This document shows, in pieces, positions 39,701 to 48,903 of a DNA stretch of 64,000 nucleotides. The position numbers and the translations under genes are program-made. Within the stretch, counting starts at the first letter, position 1. Every line of letters begins with the position of its first letter. This DNA comes from Flavobacteriales bacterium (GTDB lineage Bacteria; Bacteroidota; Bacteroidia; Flavobacteriales; CAJXXR01): positions 1 to 64,000 of the forward strand of contig JAOAQX010000028.1 in the NCBI GenBank assembly GCA_025210805.1, written 5' to 3'. Below the pieces are notes generated by a model. The model saw nothing but the letters and a program-made list of their open reading frames with translations, did no database searches and was not told the DNA's origin.

Positions 39701-40546
39701 ATGATATTGAACTTAGATACAAATTTTAAGCCCTTTGGAGAAAATAATGCTCTTGTGTATGAGAGTTTTGTTTTTCCTGGTGGTGAACCACATATACGTA
39801 TTGTATCAGACCTTAGTTTGATTGATAAAGTTTTGATTACAATAAGAGCTTGTAATTTTCAAGATATGGGGCTGTTGCTAGTTGCTGTGGATGCACTAAG
39901 GAGAAGTAATGTTGCTGATATTGAATTATTTATACCTTATCTACCCGGTGCTAGGCAGGATAGGGTTGTTGTGAATGGAGAGCCATTAACATCTAGTGTG
40001 TATGCATGTCTTATAAATTCTATGTCTTTCAGTAAAGTAACGATTTTTGATCCGCATTCCGATGTAGCTCCTGCGCTTATTGATCGTTGTAATATTATAG
40101 ATAATAGAAGTTTTGCAAAGCGAGTGATGAATGAAATAGGAAGTATTCCTTTACTTGTGGCTCCAGATGCAGGTTCTATCAAAAAAGTTAATAAGATTGT
40201 GACTGATGTTGAAAGTCGAAACCCAATTTATTGTTTAAAAAAAAGAGATTTAAAGACAGGAAAGCTCAACGGTTTTCAGGTGATTGCTGATGATTTAGAA
40301 GGAAAAGACTGTTTGATTATTGATGATATTTGTGATGGGGGAGGAACTTTTATAGGTATTGCAAAAGAATTGAAAAAGAAAAATGCTGGAAAGTTATTTT
40401 TAGCTGTGAGTCATGGAATATTTAGTAAAGGTTTTGATGTATTATTTGAACATTACGAGAAGGTGTTTTACACAAACTCTTTTGCTGATTTCTCTTATGA
40501 AAGCAAGCGTCTTGTTCAAATAGAGTTGTCTAATATTTTAAAATAG
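39701..40546 (+). CDS. prs: ribose-phosphate pyrophosphokinase-like enzyme of the NadV operon
   Basis: This 281-residue protein is shorter than housekeeping Prs (about 310). It has IFDPHSDVAPALIDR (the metal/ribose phosphate region), APDAGSIKKVNKI, and the PRPP-binding loop CLIIDDICDGGGTFIGIAKEL. It makes phosphoribosyl pyrophosphate from ribose 5-phosphate and ATP. Its position eight bases before nadV suggests that it supplies PRPP for nicotinamide salvage. A Prs-like/NadV pair under an NrtR site is a known arrangement in bacteria and some large phages. Confidence 0.9.
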   Translation: MILNLDTNFKPFGENNALVYESFVFPGGEPHIRIVSDLSLIDKVLITIRACNFQDMGLLLVAVDALRRSNVADIELFIPYLPGARQDRVVVNGEPLTSSVYACLINSMSFSKVTIFDPHSDVAPALIDRCNIIDNRSFAKRVMNEIGSIPLLVAPDAGSIKKVNKIVTDVESRNPIYCLKKRDLKTGKLNGFQVIADDLEGKDCLIIDDICDGGGTFIGIAKELKKKNAGKLFLAVSHGIFSKGFDVLFEHYEKVFYTNSFADFSYESKRLVQIELSNILK

Positions 40547-40553
40547 AAAAGCT

Positions 40554-42011
40554 ATGAATTCATTATTGATGACAGATGGTTACAAAGTAGATCATCGAAG
40601 ACAATATCCAGAAGGAACAACCTTGGTTTATTCAAACTGGACACCAAGAAAAAGTAGAATATCGGGAGTGGATAAAGTGGTGTTTTTTGGTTTGCAATAT
40701 TTTATCAAAAAATATATGATTGAAGATTTTAATAAAAATTTTTTCAATTTGCCCAAAGAAGAAATAACAAAGCAATATCAAAGAAGGATTAATAACTATT
40801 TGGGAGAAAATAATGTGGGGATTGATCATATAGAGGCATTGCATGATCTTGGATATCTTCCGATCGTTATAAAAGCGCTTCCTGAGGGTGCTCTTGTTCC
40901 ACTTCGAGTTCCAATGCTTACTATTTTTAATACCAAGCCTGAGTTTTTTTGGCTAACGAATTATTTTGAAACGATACTCTCAACAACTATTTGGATGATG
41001 TGTAATTCGGCTACTATTGCAAGAGAATATAGAGGGATTTTACAGAAATATGCAGAAATTACATCTTCCAATTTAGATTTTGTCGATTGGCAAGGGCATG
41101 ATTTTTCAATGCGAGGTATGGCAGGTGTTGAAGCATCAATGATGAGTTCTTCGGGTCATTTATTAAGCTTTTTTGGGACTGATACAATTCCTGCAATAGA
41201 TTTCTTGGAAAATTATTATTTAGCAAATTCCGATGAAGAAATTATAGGAGGTTCTGTGCCTGCAACAGAGCATTCAGTAATGTGTATGGGTACCAATGCT
41301 GATGAACAAGGAACCTTTAAGAGATTGATAACGGAAGTTTATCCTACGGGAGTCGTATCAATTGTATCAGATACTTGGGATCTATGGAAGGTATTAACAG
41401 AATATCTACCAAATTTGAAAAAGGAAGTATTAGCTAGAGATGGAAAAGTTGTAATAAGACCCGATAGTGGTGATCCTGTAGATATTTTATGTGGAAATCC
41501 CGACGGCGATAGTGAGGAGGTTCGAAAAGGAGTTGTGGAATTACTTTGGGATACTTTTGGAGGGCACATTAATAAAAAAGGTTTTAAAGAGCTTAACTCG
41601 CAAATTGGTGCAATTTATGGTGATAGCATTACCTTGGAAAGGGCAGAGAATATTTGTGAACGATTGAAAAATAAAGGCTTTGCATCTACCAATGTGGTTT
41701 TGGGAATTGGTTCTTTTACTTATCAATACAATACCAGAGATACTTTTGGTTTTGCAATGAAAGCTACTTATGGCGAGGTAAAAGGAGCAGCAAGAGAGAT
41801 CTATAAAAACCCAATTACAGATGACGGGACAAAAACCTCAGCGAAAGGTTTACTTCATGTAAGTCAAGTTAATGGTGTGTATAAATTGGTAGATCAAGTT
41901 TCTTGGGAGGAGGAAAATAAAGGGGCTTTGAAAGAAGTTTATAGAGATGGTGAACTTTTGACAGAATGGAGTCTTAAAGGTATTCGGGAAAGATTAAAGC
42001 GAACTTATTAA
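40554..42011 (+). CDS. nadV: nicotinamide phosphoribosyltransferase (NadV/NAMPT type)
   Basis: This 485-residue enzyme joins nicotinamide and PRPP to give NMN. Typical sequences are LLMTDGYKVDHRRQYPEGT at the start, DWQGHDFSMRGMAG (about 179-192), GGSVPATEHSVMC (the catalytic His region), VSDTWDLWKVL and VIRPDSGDP. Length matches NAMPT (about 490), longer than PncB. It follows prs with a seven-base gap and shares its promoter and operators. The stop codon overlaps the end of the convergent mgtE gene by four bases. Confidence 0.95.
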   Translation: MNSLLMTDGYKVDHRRQYPEGTTLVYSNWTPRKSRISGVDKVVFFGLQYFIKKYMIEDFNKNFFNLPKEEITKQYQRRINNYLGENNVGIDHIEALHDLGYLPIVIKALPEGALVPLRVPMLTIFNTKPEFFWLTNYFETILSTTIWMMCNSATIAREYRGILQKYAEITSSNLDFVDWQGHDFSMRGMAGVEASMMSSSGHLLSFFGTDTIPAIDFLENYYLANSDEEIIGGSVPATEHSVMCMGTNADEQGTFKRLITEVYPTGVVSIVSDTWDLWKVLTEYLPNLKKEVLARDGKVVIRPDSGDPVDILCGNPDGDSEEVRKGVVELLWDTFGGHINKKGFKELNSQIGAIYGDSITLERAENICERLKNKGFASTNVVLGIGSFTYQYNTRDTFGFAMKATYGEVKGAAREIYKNPITDDGTKTSAKGLLHVSQVNGVYKLVDQVSWEEENKGALKEVYRDGELLTEWSLKGIRERLKRTY

Positions 42012-43363
42012 ACCCCACCCAACATCATTTTTGCCAAAAGAAAATAGATACACAATCCAAAAATATCATTGGCGGTAGTTATAAAAGGCCCAGTAGCAAG
42101 TGCTGGGTCAATTTTAAATTTATTAAGCGTAAGCGGAACTAATGTCCCGAAAAGTGCTGCAAAAATTATTACCGCTACCAATGCCAAGGCTAATACCTTA
42201 GAGAATTGCCAGTCTCCGATGATAAAATAAGAAGCAAAATAAGCTAATATGGCTAATACCACTCCGTTAATTAATGCAATAATAGTTTCTTTAAACATTC
42301 TTTGGGCAGTAGTTTGTCTTCCCAGATTATTTCCAGCCAATCCTTGAACGATAATTGCAGCCGATTGAACGCCTACATTTCCTCCCATAGCAGCTATAAG
42401 AGGGGCAAAGAAAGCTAATTCAATATGTTTTTCGATCCCAAAATATTCCATTACTTCAGCACCTAATAATCCTCCAATAAGACCTATAAGAAGCCAAGGT
42501 AAGCGTGCTTTTGTGATATCTTTTATACTGTCATCAGACTCAATATCATCTGCCAAACCTGCCGCCATTTGATAATCCTTTTCAGCTTCTTCTCTTAGTA
42601 CTTCTACGGCATCATCTATGGTTACTCTCCCTATCAGACGGTTGAGTTCATCTACAATTGGTAAGGCTACCAATTCGTATTTTTCCATGATTTGAGCAAT
42701 GTCTTCTGCCTTATTTTTGGCTTTCGCCGATATTACTTTTGGATTAAAAATATCGGCAACAAGAGTATTGTCAGCAGAGAGAAGAAGGATTCTTAAAGAA
42801 AGAATTCCTTTGAGTTCATTGAATTCATCTACTACGTAGATGGTGTAAATTTTTTCAACATCAATAGCTTGCTGGCGTATTTCTTTGAGACACTGTTGAA
42901 CAGACCATTCTAGCCGGGCCATAATGATCTCTTTTTCCATGATTCCACCTGCTGTATCTTCATCATAAGAAAGAAGATCTGCAATATCACTTGCATGCTC
43001 TTTGTCTTCAATATGAGAAAGAACCTCACCTTTTTGTTCTTCTTCCAGCTCGTTGATTACATCGGCAGCGTCATCGGTGTTTAGGTTGTCTATAAAACTT
43101 CGGGCAATTTCCTCAGAACTGAGTTCGCTCAATAGTTTTTCTCTTACATCTTCCTCAAGGTCTGTAAGAATATTTGCAGCAATCTCTTCATCTAGTAAAG
43201 TGAAAACATATTTGGCTTTATTAAAATTTAGATCATCTAAAATTTCGGCAATATCAGCATGGTGCAACTCGCAAATAAGATCCCTTATCTCTTGATTGCT
43301 TTCTTGTTCTATCAGCTGAATTATTTGCTCCAGAAAAGCCTTTCTGTTTTCTATAGACTTCAT
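42008..43363 (-). CDS. mgtE: magnesium transporter MgtE
   Basis: This 451-residue protein has an N-terminal superhelical domain (about 1-130) rich in Glu/Asp (ELHHADIAEILDDLN). A pair of CBS domains covers about 135-255 (YDEDTAGGIMEKE, YELVALPIVDELNRLIGRVTIDDAVEVL). Five membrane helices form the pore, with the conserved MGGNVGVQSAAIIVQGLA near 330-347. The channel lets in Mg2+ and closes when the cytoplasmic domain binds Mg2+. It is the downstream partner of engB on the minus strand (six-base gap). Confidence 0.96.
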   Translation of the reverse strand: MKSIENRKAFLEQIIQLIEQESNQEIRDLICELHHADIAEILDDLNFNKAKYVFTLLDEEIAANILTDLEEDVREKLLSELSSEEIARSFIDNLNTDDAADVINELEEEQKGEVLSHIEDKEHASDIADLLSYDEDTAGGIMEKEIIMARLEWSVQQCLKEIRQQAIDVEKIYTIYVVDEFNELKGILSLRILLLSADNTLVADIFNPKVISAKAKNKAEDIAQIMEKYELVALPIVDELNRLIGRVTIDDAVEVLREEAEKDYQMAAGLADDIESDDSIKDITKARLPWLLIGLIGGLLGAEVMEYFGIEKHIELAFFAPLIAAMGGNVGVQSAAIIVQGLAGNNLGRQTTAQRMFKETIIALINGVVLAILAYFASYFIIGDWQFSKVLALALVAVIIFAALFGTLVPLTLNKFKIDPALATGPFITTANDIFGLCIYFLLAKMMLGGV

Positions 43364-43369
43364 TGCGTT

Positions 43370-44011
43370 TTATTGTTTTTTAGATGCTTGGTAAGATTCT
43401 AATATATGATCAGCTACTTGCTCATTGAGGTCTTGGATGTATGAAGTAAGGTCATCTTTTCCCGTTTGAGCAATAGAGGAGGTTCTAAATGTTTTGGGTA
43501 ATGATTCCCAGTGTTCTAAAAATTTTCGGGTATATTTTTGAAGGTTTTTCACTAATTCAGAACTTGATAATTTATCCAGTTTTGTGAAAACCAAACTAAA
43601 AGGAACACGTTTTTTACCTAGCCATTCCATAAATTCAAGATCTACTTGTTGAGGTGTATGCCGGCTATCTACCAGTACAAACACATTGACCAAGTTTCTC
43701 CTGTTTTCAATATAGTTGAAAATCATCTTCTTGTAAGCCGCACGATTTACTTTTGACGTTCGGGCATAGCCATAACCTGGTAAATCTACTAGATACCAAG
43801 AATCATCAATCAAAAAATGATTAATCAAAGTGGTTTTACCTGGTGTACTAGATGTTTTTGCCAATTTTTTATGATTACAAAGCATATTAATCAAAGAGGA
43901 TTTACCCACATTAGATCGTCCAATGAATACATATTCTGGCAAATGAGGTGTAGGACAGTCCTTTAGTTCGGTGCTGCTTTTTATGAAATTAGCATTTTTG
44001 ATTTCAGGCAT
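43370..44011 (-). CDS. engB: ribosome biogenesis GTPase EngB/YsxC
   Basis: The frame is open from 44050. The Met at 44011 (MPEIKNANFIKSSTELKDCP) fits family starts and is preferred (213 residues). It has G1 GRSNVGKSSLIN, G2 TPGKTTLIN, G3 LVDLPGYGYA, G4 FTKLDKLS and the C-terminal SSIAQTG. EngB helps assemble the 50S subunit. It precedes mgtE with a six-base gap, possibly one transcript. Confidence 0.95.
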   Translation of the reverse strand: MPEIKNANFIKSSTELKDCPTPHLPEYVFIGRSNVGKSSLINMLCNHKKLAKTSSTPGKTTLINHFLIDDSWYLVDLPGYGYARTSKVNRAAYKKMIFNYIENRRNLVNVFVLVDSRHTPQQVDLEFMEWLGKKRVPFSLVFTKLDKLSSSELVKNLQKYTRKFLEHWESLPKTFRTSSIAQTGKDDLTSYIQDLNEQVADHILESYQASKKQ

Positions 44012-44260
44012 AAGAATGGTTTTCAATAAATCTTGGCAAAAATACGCCATATAAATTAACTCAAGGTAAAATGTATGAGCTAATTCAATATTGATGAAAA
44101 ATATCTAGTTTCCAATCGTTATTTTTTGGTGAAAGGAATAATATGTTGAATATTTATTCGTTGTTGAAGTATATAAGAGAGCATATTAAAAGTTTAGAAT
44201 TTATTAGAGGGTAAAATATTATCTAAAATAATAGGTATAAGTCAATTCCTAACAAAATAT

Positions 44261-44266
44261 AAGGAG
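44261..44266 (+). promoter_or_regulatory. unusual Shine-Dalgarno site
   Basis: AAGGAG lies five bases before the ATG at 44272. A strong Shine-Dalgarno sequence is rare in Bacteroidota and none of the neighbouring genes has one, so it fixes the start of the following lipoprotein. Confidence 0.5.
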
Positions 44267-44271
44267 ATAAA

Positions 44272-46197
44272 ATGAAGTTTTTTTTTAGAATACAAGTATA
44301 TGTATTAGTTTTTGTGCTTTTTTCATGCGGTTCAAAGGGAGACTATTTCTTGAGTGCAAACAAAGCACTGATAGAATGTCACGGCTCTGATTATTCCATA
44401 GGGAATATTGTCGATTCGGTAGGTTTTAGATCGGATTCTTCAGTAGGTGTTAGTGAAAAATCCCCTTATGGTCTTACCTTAGATATTGAAGATCTTAAAG
44501 CTGGTGAGCTTGTAAGTGCAAGTGTTTTTGTTAGAGATAATAATAATTCAAATATAGGTTTAGTTGCAGATGGAAATTGGAAAACACATTATGTAAAATC
44601 AAGAGAAGGTACAATAAGTGTGGGAGCTTGGAGACAGTTAAGTATTCGTGTTCGAGTACCGGAGCATATTTCAAACGGGAAGATCCGTTTCTATGTTCAT
44701 AACGAGGCAAAACAACTAGCTTTTGCTGATGAATTAGAGGTCAAACTGGAGAAGTCAAATGAGAGTTTGGAGTTGCCACAATATGTCTTTTTTGCTTTTT
44801 TGTACGATTTAATAGATGATTATCATATTCGTTATTTTAAACCCATTCCCTATGATTCTATTGTAGTGTATGCAGGTTCAGATCAGATGATAGAATTGAT
44901 GGATAAGCAAACTATTTTACCTAAAGAATTTCATATTACTTGGCAGAAATTACAAGAAGAACTCGGAGGCGAGGAGCGTTTTTGGGAATGGATGAAACGT
45001 GAGGCAAAAAAAAGATCTACTGCCACCGTGAGTTTCGTGGCGGAAGATAATATGAAAGAAGTGCGACCATCTGGATATGTAAGAAATATGTTCTGTTTTC
45101 CACTAGATACAGCGGTGTTTATTATTGAGGGTAAAGAGCTATTAAGCGAAATCAGTTTATTCAAAGTCGGTAAGAACTACAAGATTAAAAAAATAGAAGA
45201 AATTGATTGGTTTTGGAAAAAGGCAAAGCTTTTGATTCCTTGCGAGAATTTGAGATCAGGTGTTTATAAATTAGAACTAAAGGGAAAACACACATTTGAA
45301 ATTCCATTAGTGATTGTTGATAAAGATCCCAAGCCTGTGGTTGTAATTGCTCCATTTTCTACCTGGCATGCTTATAATTCTTACGGAGGTAAATCATTTT
45401 ATAGAAACGGTATCGATTCTCAAAATGTCTATTCTCTTAGTACGCATCGTCCTTTGAATTCTATTTGTTTTGAGCCCAAAAATAAAGGTCATGATATAGG
45501 AATGTTGGCGCATACTTTTGAGTGGTTTAATGAGCAGTGGGGAGCAAGAATATTACCAGATTATTGGTTGGAAAATAGGCAAGAAGCATTTATGGAATCA
45601 AAAACTTTAGTATTGGCTCATCATTGTGAGTATTTTTCACCCAAAATGATGAGTAATTTTATAAAAATAACAAAAGATAGAAATATTCTTTCCTTAGGAG
45701 GAAACCAGCTTTATTGGAAAGTAAAATGGAATAAAGAGTACGACGAAATATTTTGTAGAAAAGATGGTTCATTTTATAAAGACAGTGATGAGCCAGGTGG
45801 CTTGTGGAGGAACGGACTTATTTCAGAAGCAAGAATTTTAGGAAATGCGTTTGATACTAAAGGTTATAAAACATTTGCTCCTTATGAGGTGTTAAATGAA
45901 AGTCATCAACTATTTAGAAATACCCATGTAAAAAACGGTCAATTGTTTGGGCAAAAAGGCGCTCATGGTCAGGCAATATGTGGAGGAGAAACAGATAAAG
46001 TATCAAAATATTCTCCAAAAAATATTGAGATTTTGGCAAAAGGTGTAAATCCCAATCAAGGAGGAGGAGATATCGTGTTTCTAAAACGAAAAAATGTAGC
46101 CACGCTTTCATTCGGTTCCATCGTTTCGGCTGGCGGATTAGGAGTTGATTCTGTTTTTACACAAGTTATTGATAATTTTATGCAGGATTTTAAGTAG
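44272..46197 (+). CDS. lipoprotein with dimethylformamidase beta-subunit-like C-terminal domain
   Basis: This 641-residue protein has a lipoprotein signal (VLVFVLFSCGS, Cys19), a jelly-roll-like domain (about 25-160) and a helical linker. The large C-terminal part carries the N,N-dimethylformamidase-type signature IAPFSTWHAYNSYGGKSFY (about residues 360-378), LAHHCEYFSPKMM and LSLGGNQLYWK. Enzymes of that fold cut amide bonds; the native substrate here is unknown. It is a single gene, and its 220-base upstream region shows no clear -7 box. Confidence 0.75.
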   Translation: MKFFFRIQVYVLVFVLFSCGSKGDYFLSANKALIECHGSDYSIGNIVDSVGFRSDSSVGVSEKSPYGLTLDIEDLKAGELVSASVFVRDNNNSNIGLVADGNWKTHYVKSREGTISVGAWRQLSIRVRVPEHISNGKIRFYVHNEAKQLAFADELEVKLEKSNESLELPQYVFFAFLYDLIDDYHIRYFKPIPYDSIVVYAGSDQMIELMDKQTILPKEFHITWQKLQEELGGEERFWEWMKREAKKRSTATVSFVAEDNMKEVRPSGYVRNMFCFPLDTAVFIIEGKELLSEISLFKVGKNYKIKKIEEIDWFWKKAKLLIPCENLRSGVYKLELKGKHTFEIPLVIVDKDPKPVVVIAPFSTWHAYNSYGGKSFYRNGIDSQNVYSLSTHRPLNSICFEPKNKGHDIGMLAHTFEWFNEQWGARILPDYWLENRQEAFMESKTLVLAHHCEYFSPKMMSNFIKITKDRNILSLGGNQLYWKVKWNKEYDEIFCRKDGSFYKDSDEPGGLWRNGLISEARILGNAFDTKGYKTFAPYEVLNESHQLFRNTHVKNGQLFGQKGAHGQAICGGETDKVSKYSPKNIEILAKGVNPNQGGGDIVFLKRKNVATLSFGSIVSAGGLGVDSVFTQVIDNFMQDFK

Positions 46198-46243
46198 TTT
46201 TTTTAACGTATATTTGATAGATAATCAAATGAATATATGAAAT

Positions 46244-46462
46244 ATGAAAAAGAAGATTCTAACTGTATTAGTCGCTTTTCTTTTCCTTGCGGTTGCACAT
46301 CTGTATTCGTCATTTACACAAATGAAGAATTATAAAGAAAGCGCAATAGAGACTTGCGAAGGTCGGCTGATGTCCTACAAATATCAAGGAGGCTTTTTCG
46401 GTTATGGTAAATGTGAAATAGCTTGTACGAATAATAAACAGAAAATCCTTAGTGAAGAATAG
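46244..46462 (+). CDS. small membrane peptide with CxxxCxG..GxxxCxxxC pattern, paralogue 1
   Basis: This 72-residue peptide has an N-terminal membrane helix (ILTVLVAFLFLAVAHLY) and a short outer part SYKYQGGFFGYGKCEIACT with three cysteines (one in ETCEG). It is clearly related to 48709-48903 (AYHYDGGFFGCGTCKITC) and to the decayed copy near 48625-48682. The function is unknown. It is followed by a lipoprotein gene 19 bases later, the same pairing seen for the other copy. Confidence 0.65.
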   Translation: MKKKILTVLVAFLFLAVAHLYSSFTQMKNYKESAIETCEGRLMSYKYQGGFFGYGKCEIACTNNKQKILSEE

Positions 46463-46481
46463 CCTATAATTGGAAGAGAAT

Positions 46482-46880
46482 ATGAAAACAAAAACAATTT
46501 TACTCAGTATATTCATAAGTATCTTAACCATGTCTTGTTCAAAAGAAAAGCTAAACCCCAATAATGAATTTATTGGGAAGTGGAAACTTAATAGTGTTAA
46601 CATTGGGTCAGGATATCACTATCCCGAGAACTCAGTCTGTAGGTTGGAAATCGCTTCAGATTTCGGTATTGAATTTCAAGTTTGCAGTATATTACCCGAT
46701 ACCACTTGCGTTCTAGAAAATATCACTCAAAGTGGTGCTCGTGTTTCATTTTCTGGCAGAGAGGATTCTTATTCCTGCTGGTTTTACGTAGAAGGAGATA
46801 CTTTGTTTTTAGAACACTTTGCTAATTATGATGGCGGTGGATCATTGCTAATCTTTAATGAGCGGTATATTAAAGAATAA
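46482..46880 (+). CDS. lipoprotein of the CSKEELNPNNEFIGxW family, copy 1
   Basis: The Met at 46482 (MKTKTILLSIFISILTMSC) gives a lipoprotein signal with Cys19; a frame extension to 46470 is unlikely. After the Cys comes SKEKLNPNNEFIGKWKL, resembling lipocalin-like lipoproteins, then a body unlike the two other copies, with several cysteines (VCRLEIAS, VCSILPDTTCVLE, SYSCWF). The first 66 bases are the same as in copy 3 (49336). The role is unknown. Confidence 0.7.
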   Translation: MKTKTILLSIFISILTMSCSKEKLNPNNEFIGKWKLNSVNIGSGYHYPENSVCRLEIASDFGIEFQVCSILPDTTCVLENITQSGARVSFSGREDSYSCWFYVEGDTLFLEHFANYDGGGSLLIFNERYIKE

Positions 46881-47008
46881 TACCGTCTACGGTGTTATTT
46901 CACTCATAAATATAAGCCCCCTTTGAAGGGGGGAAGGGGGATGTTACACAACGAAATACCCCGAAAAAGAGACTGAAACCTTTGAGTAAATTAACACCGT
47001 AAATGGTA
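46881..47008. repeat. MITE-like repeat, copy 1
   Basis: This 128-bp unit has 26-base imperfect inverted ends. The left end begins TACCGTCTACGGTGTTA and the right end finishes TAACACCGTAAATGGTA. It starts directly at the stop codon of the lipoprotein gene. It contains an inner hairpin CCCCCTT-tg-AAGGGGG near 46917-46933. A relative lies at 49084-49189. No protein is encoded. Confidence 0.65.
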
Positions 47009-47111
47009 TAAGAGCGATTATTCTTAAGCTTTTGAAATCTTACTTGATTAAAGAATGTATAACCCAAAACTCCTTTTTATCAAGAGATATGTGAGTTTTT
47101 ACAAATATATT

Positions 47112-47552
47112 ATGAAGAAAATTTTATTGACATCGTTTTTGCTCAGTATACTAATAAGTATCTTAAGCATATCTTGTTCAAAAGAAGAGCTAAACCCCAA
47201 TAATGAATTTATTGGGAAATGGAAGCTTTATAGCACAAAAGTAGGTTTTGATGGAGAGGAGTCTGTTTATCAAGCTAGTCAAAGCAATGAAACTGTCACT
47301 AAAGATGCTTTGATATTTACTCAAGATTTAGAATTTACTTGGAAAAACCTTTCAGGTTCTCTTTCGGAAGAGGGGGTTTATACTTTAAGCAATCCAAAAT
47401 CTGGGGATTTGATTTTTCCGTACCAAGTTAATTTAGGTGGAACTGTTATTAATGAGGTAAATATTAAAAATGACACTTTGCATTTTTTTAGATATAGCTA
47501 TGACGCTAACGCCAATGTTTTTCCATTCTTTAGAAAATTTGTCCGTGAATAG
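47112..47552 (+). CDS. lipoprotein of the CSKEELNPNNEFIGxW family, copy 2
   Basis: The Met at 47112 (MKKILLTSFLLSILISILSISC) is preferred over the 19-codon extension to 47055. The mature part starts at Cys22, SKEELNPNNEFIGKWKLYST, and runs as a lipocalin-like beta protein (DLEFTWKNLSGSLSEEGVYTLSN, LHFFRYSYD). From GluGluLeu onward it is close to copy 3 at 49336. The role is unknown. Confidence 0.72.
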   Translation: MKKILLTSFLLSILISILSISCSKEELNPNNEFIGKWKLYSTKVGFDGEESVYQASQSNETVTKDALIFTQDLEFTWKNLSGSLSEEGVYTLSNPKSGDLIFPYQVNLGGTVINEVNIKNDTLHFFRYSYDANANVFPFFRKFVRE

Positions 47553-47634
47553 TTTGTGTGATCTCAGTTTTTAATAATAAAACAAATGTTAATACGTTAT
47601 TGATGTTGTAGTTAATTATTAAATAAAAGAATAC

Positions 47635-48381
47635 ATGCTCTATCGAAACCTTTTAATATTAGTATTTCTCATTTGTAGTCAAGCTTATGCCCAATCTTTC
47701 GGAGACGAGAAGAAATACGCCATTTACACGAAGTTAAATATAGAGCTTAGAGGAGACGGAAAGAAAAGTAATATTCAAGGAGATTTCCATCCAAATATAC
47801 TGCCTGCTTTTTCGGGAGCTATAGGATTAGATTATCAAAGAAATTTCTCCGATAAATGGTTCTATTCAGTGGGACTTAATCTTAGTGTGCATTGTAATTT
47901 AGTAGTTTCACGTAGAGGATTAAAGTCACAGTTTACTGATGATTATAGTTTTAATGCTTTTGATACTCACGTAAATGGAATTCGCTTGAATGCCCCTGTA
48001 TCAATTATTAGAGAGCTTTATACAAACAATAGATTTACGTTAAATGCGAAACTTGGAATAAACTCTTCATTGGTTGTCGATAGAAGAGGTGCAGCATCTA
48101 CTGTAGGTTATATTTTCTTAGGGCACAAGGAGGAGTATATAATTCGAGATATACAACCCAATATAGAACACCTATTCGAATATGCTCCCTTACTGGGTTT
48201 TCAGTTTGAGTTTCCAAGGATGATCTATGAGTTAGAAGCGTCTTATAGTCCTAAATACCGTTTTAAGACCAGTTATTATCTGGATTATCAAATAGATAAT
48301 GTAGTACAAAAGTTCGGTTCTGCCGATGTGGAAACCAGTCCATTTCTTTTTTCTTTTAGGGTTGGGTATCGGCTTTGGTAA
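47635..48381 (+). CDS. outer membrane beta-barrel protein, PorT-like type
   Basis: This 248-residue protein has a signal peptide (ICSQAYAQ) and alternating strands with aromatic ends (GLDYQRNFSDKWFYSVGLNLS, APVSIIRELYTNNRFTLNAKLG), finishing SPFLFSFRVGYRLW, a typical barrel end. It belongs to the broad 8-10-strand Bacteroidota barrel group. It follows copy 2 of the lipoprotein family by 82 bases and is followed by a terminator. No ligand can be given. Confidence 0.75.
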   Translation: MLYRNLLILVFLICSQAYAQSFGDEKKYAIYTKLNIELRGDGKKSNIQGDFHPNILPAFSGAIGLDYQRNFSDKWFYSVGLNLSVHCNLVVSRRGLKSQFTDDYSFNAFDTHVNGIRLNAPVSIIRELYTNNRFTLNAKLGINSSLVVDRRGAASTVGYIFLGHKEEYIIRDIQPNIEHLFEYAPLLGFQFEFPRMIYELEASYSPKYRFKTSYYLDYQIDNVVQKFGSADVETSPFLFSFRVGYRLW

Positions 48382-48423
48382 GTCGTTAGTGGTATTTTAG
48401 TATCGTAAAATGATTTTGAATTA

Positions 48424-48464
48424 AAACCTATAGAAAAAAAACAAAAATTTCTATAGTTTTTTTT
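48424..48464 (+). terminator. intrinsic terminator after the barrel gene
   Basis: CTATAGAAA pairs with TTTCTATAG, flanked by A- and T-runs, 43 bases after the barrel gene stop. The same hairpin sequence returns at 49818-49857, so the terminator was copied with the lipoprotein duplications. Confidence 0.75.
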
Positions 48465-48611
48465 GTTATCCTTTTATTATTCGGTTACTTATCGGTGAAG
48501 TATTATTATTTATCGAATATAAGTTTTTATTGTTGTTGTTATTTGGTTAATTTTTGATAATCAAAAGAAAGGGTAGATTAAGGAAGAACGAATTATAAGT
48601 CTCACTTTCCT

Positions 48612-48682
48612 CATGGCGTGTTAAGTTATAAATACGAAGGAGGAGTATGTGGTAATGGAGATTGAGATTATAGTTGCATAGA
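48612..48682 (+). pseudogene. decayed third copy of the small membrane peptide
   Basis: The frame reads VLSYKYEGGVCGNGD, stop, DYSCI. It aligns with SYKYQGGFFGYGKCEIAC of paralogue 1 and AYHYDGGFFGCGTCKITC of paralogue 2. The N-terminal helix is missing and a stop breaks the frame. It lies 26 bases upstream of the intact paralogue 2. Confidence 0.6.
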
Positions 48683-48708
48683 GCCTTTCAATTAAAAATT
48701 AAAAAAAG

Positions 48709-48903
48709 ATGAGTAAGAAACGAGTACTTTATTGGATTTTGTCTATAACATTTTCATTGTTATTTGCAAATGTCTATTTATCTATGAATCAAAGAAAGAA
48801 TTGTGAAAAATCAGTTCAAAGAATTTGCGGAGAAGAATTAAAGGCCTATCATTATGATGGAGGTTTCTTCGGTTGCGGAACTTGTAAAATAACTTGTCAG
48901 TAG
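48709..48903 (+). CDS. small membrane peptide with Cys pattern, paralogue 2
   Basis: This 64-residue peptide has a membrane helix (VLYWILSITFSLLFANVYL), then CEKSVQRICGEELKAYHYDGG and FFGCGTCKITC with five cysteines. It is the intact relative of 46244-46462. The shared Tyr-Gly-Gly-Phe-Phe-Gly and Cys positions point to a real protein, probably membrane-anchored with a disulphide-rich outer loop. The function is unknown. Confidence 0.65.
   Translation: MSKKRVLYWILSITFSLLFANVYLSMNQRKNCEKSVQRICGEELKAYHYDGGFFGCGTCKITCQ

Larger units (their letters stand above)
48382..48708. other. intergenic stretch with terminator and decayed small peptide
   Basis: Holds the terminator at 48424-48464 and a decayed copy of the small membrane peptide (48612-48682). 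Nothing else is recognised. Confidence 0.55.

Noticed and set aside
46917..46933. G/C-rich hairpin as a terminator of lipoprotein copy 1
   Set aside because: No T-run follows, and it lies inside a MITE-like unit.
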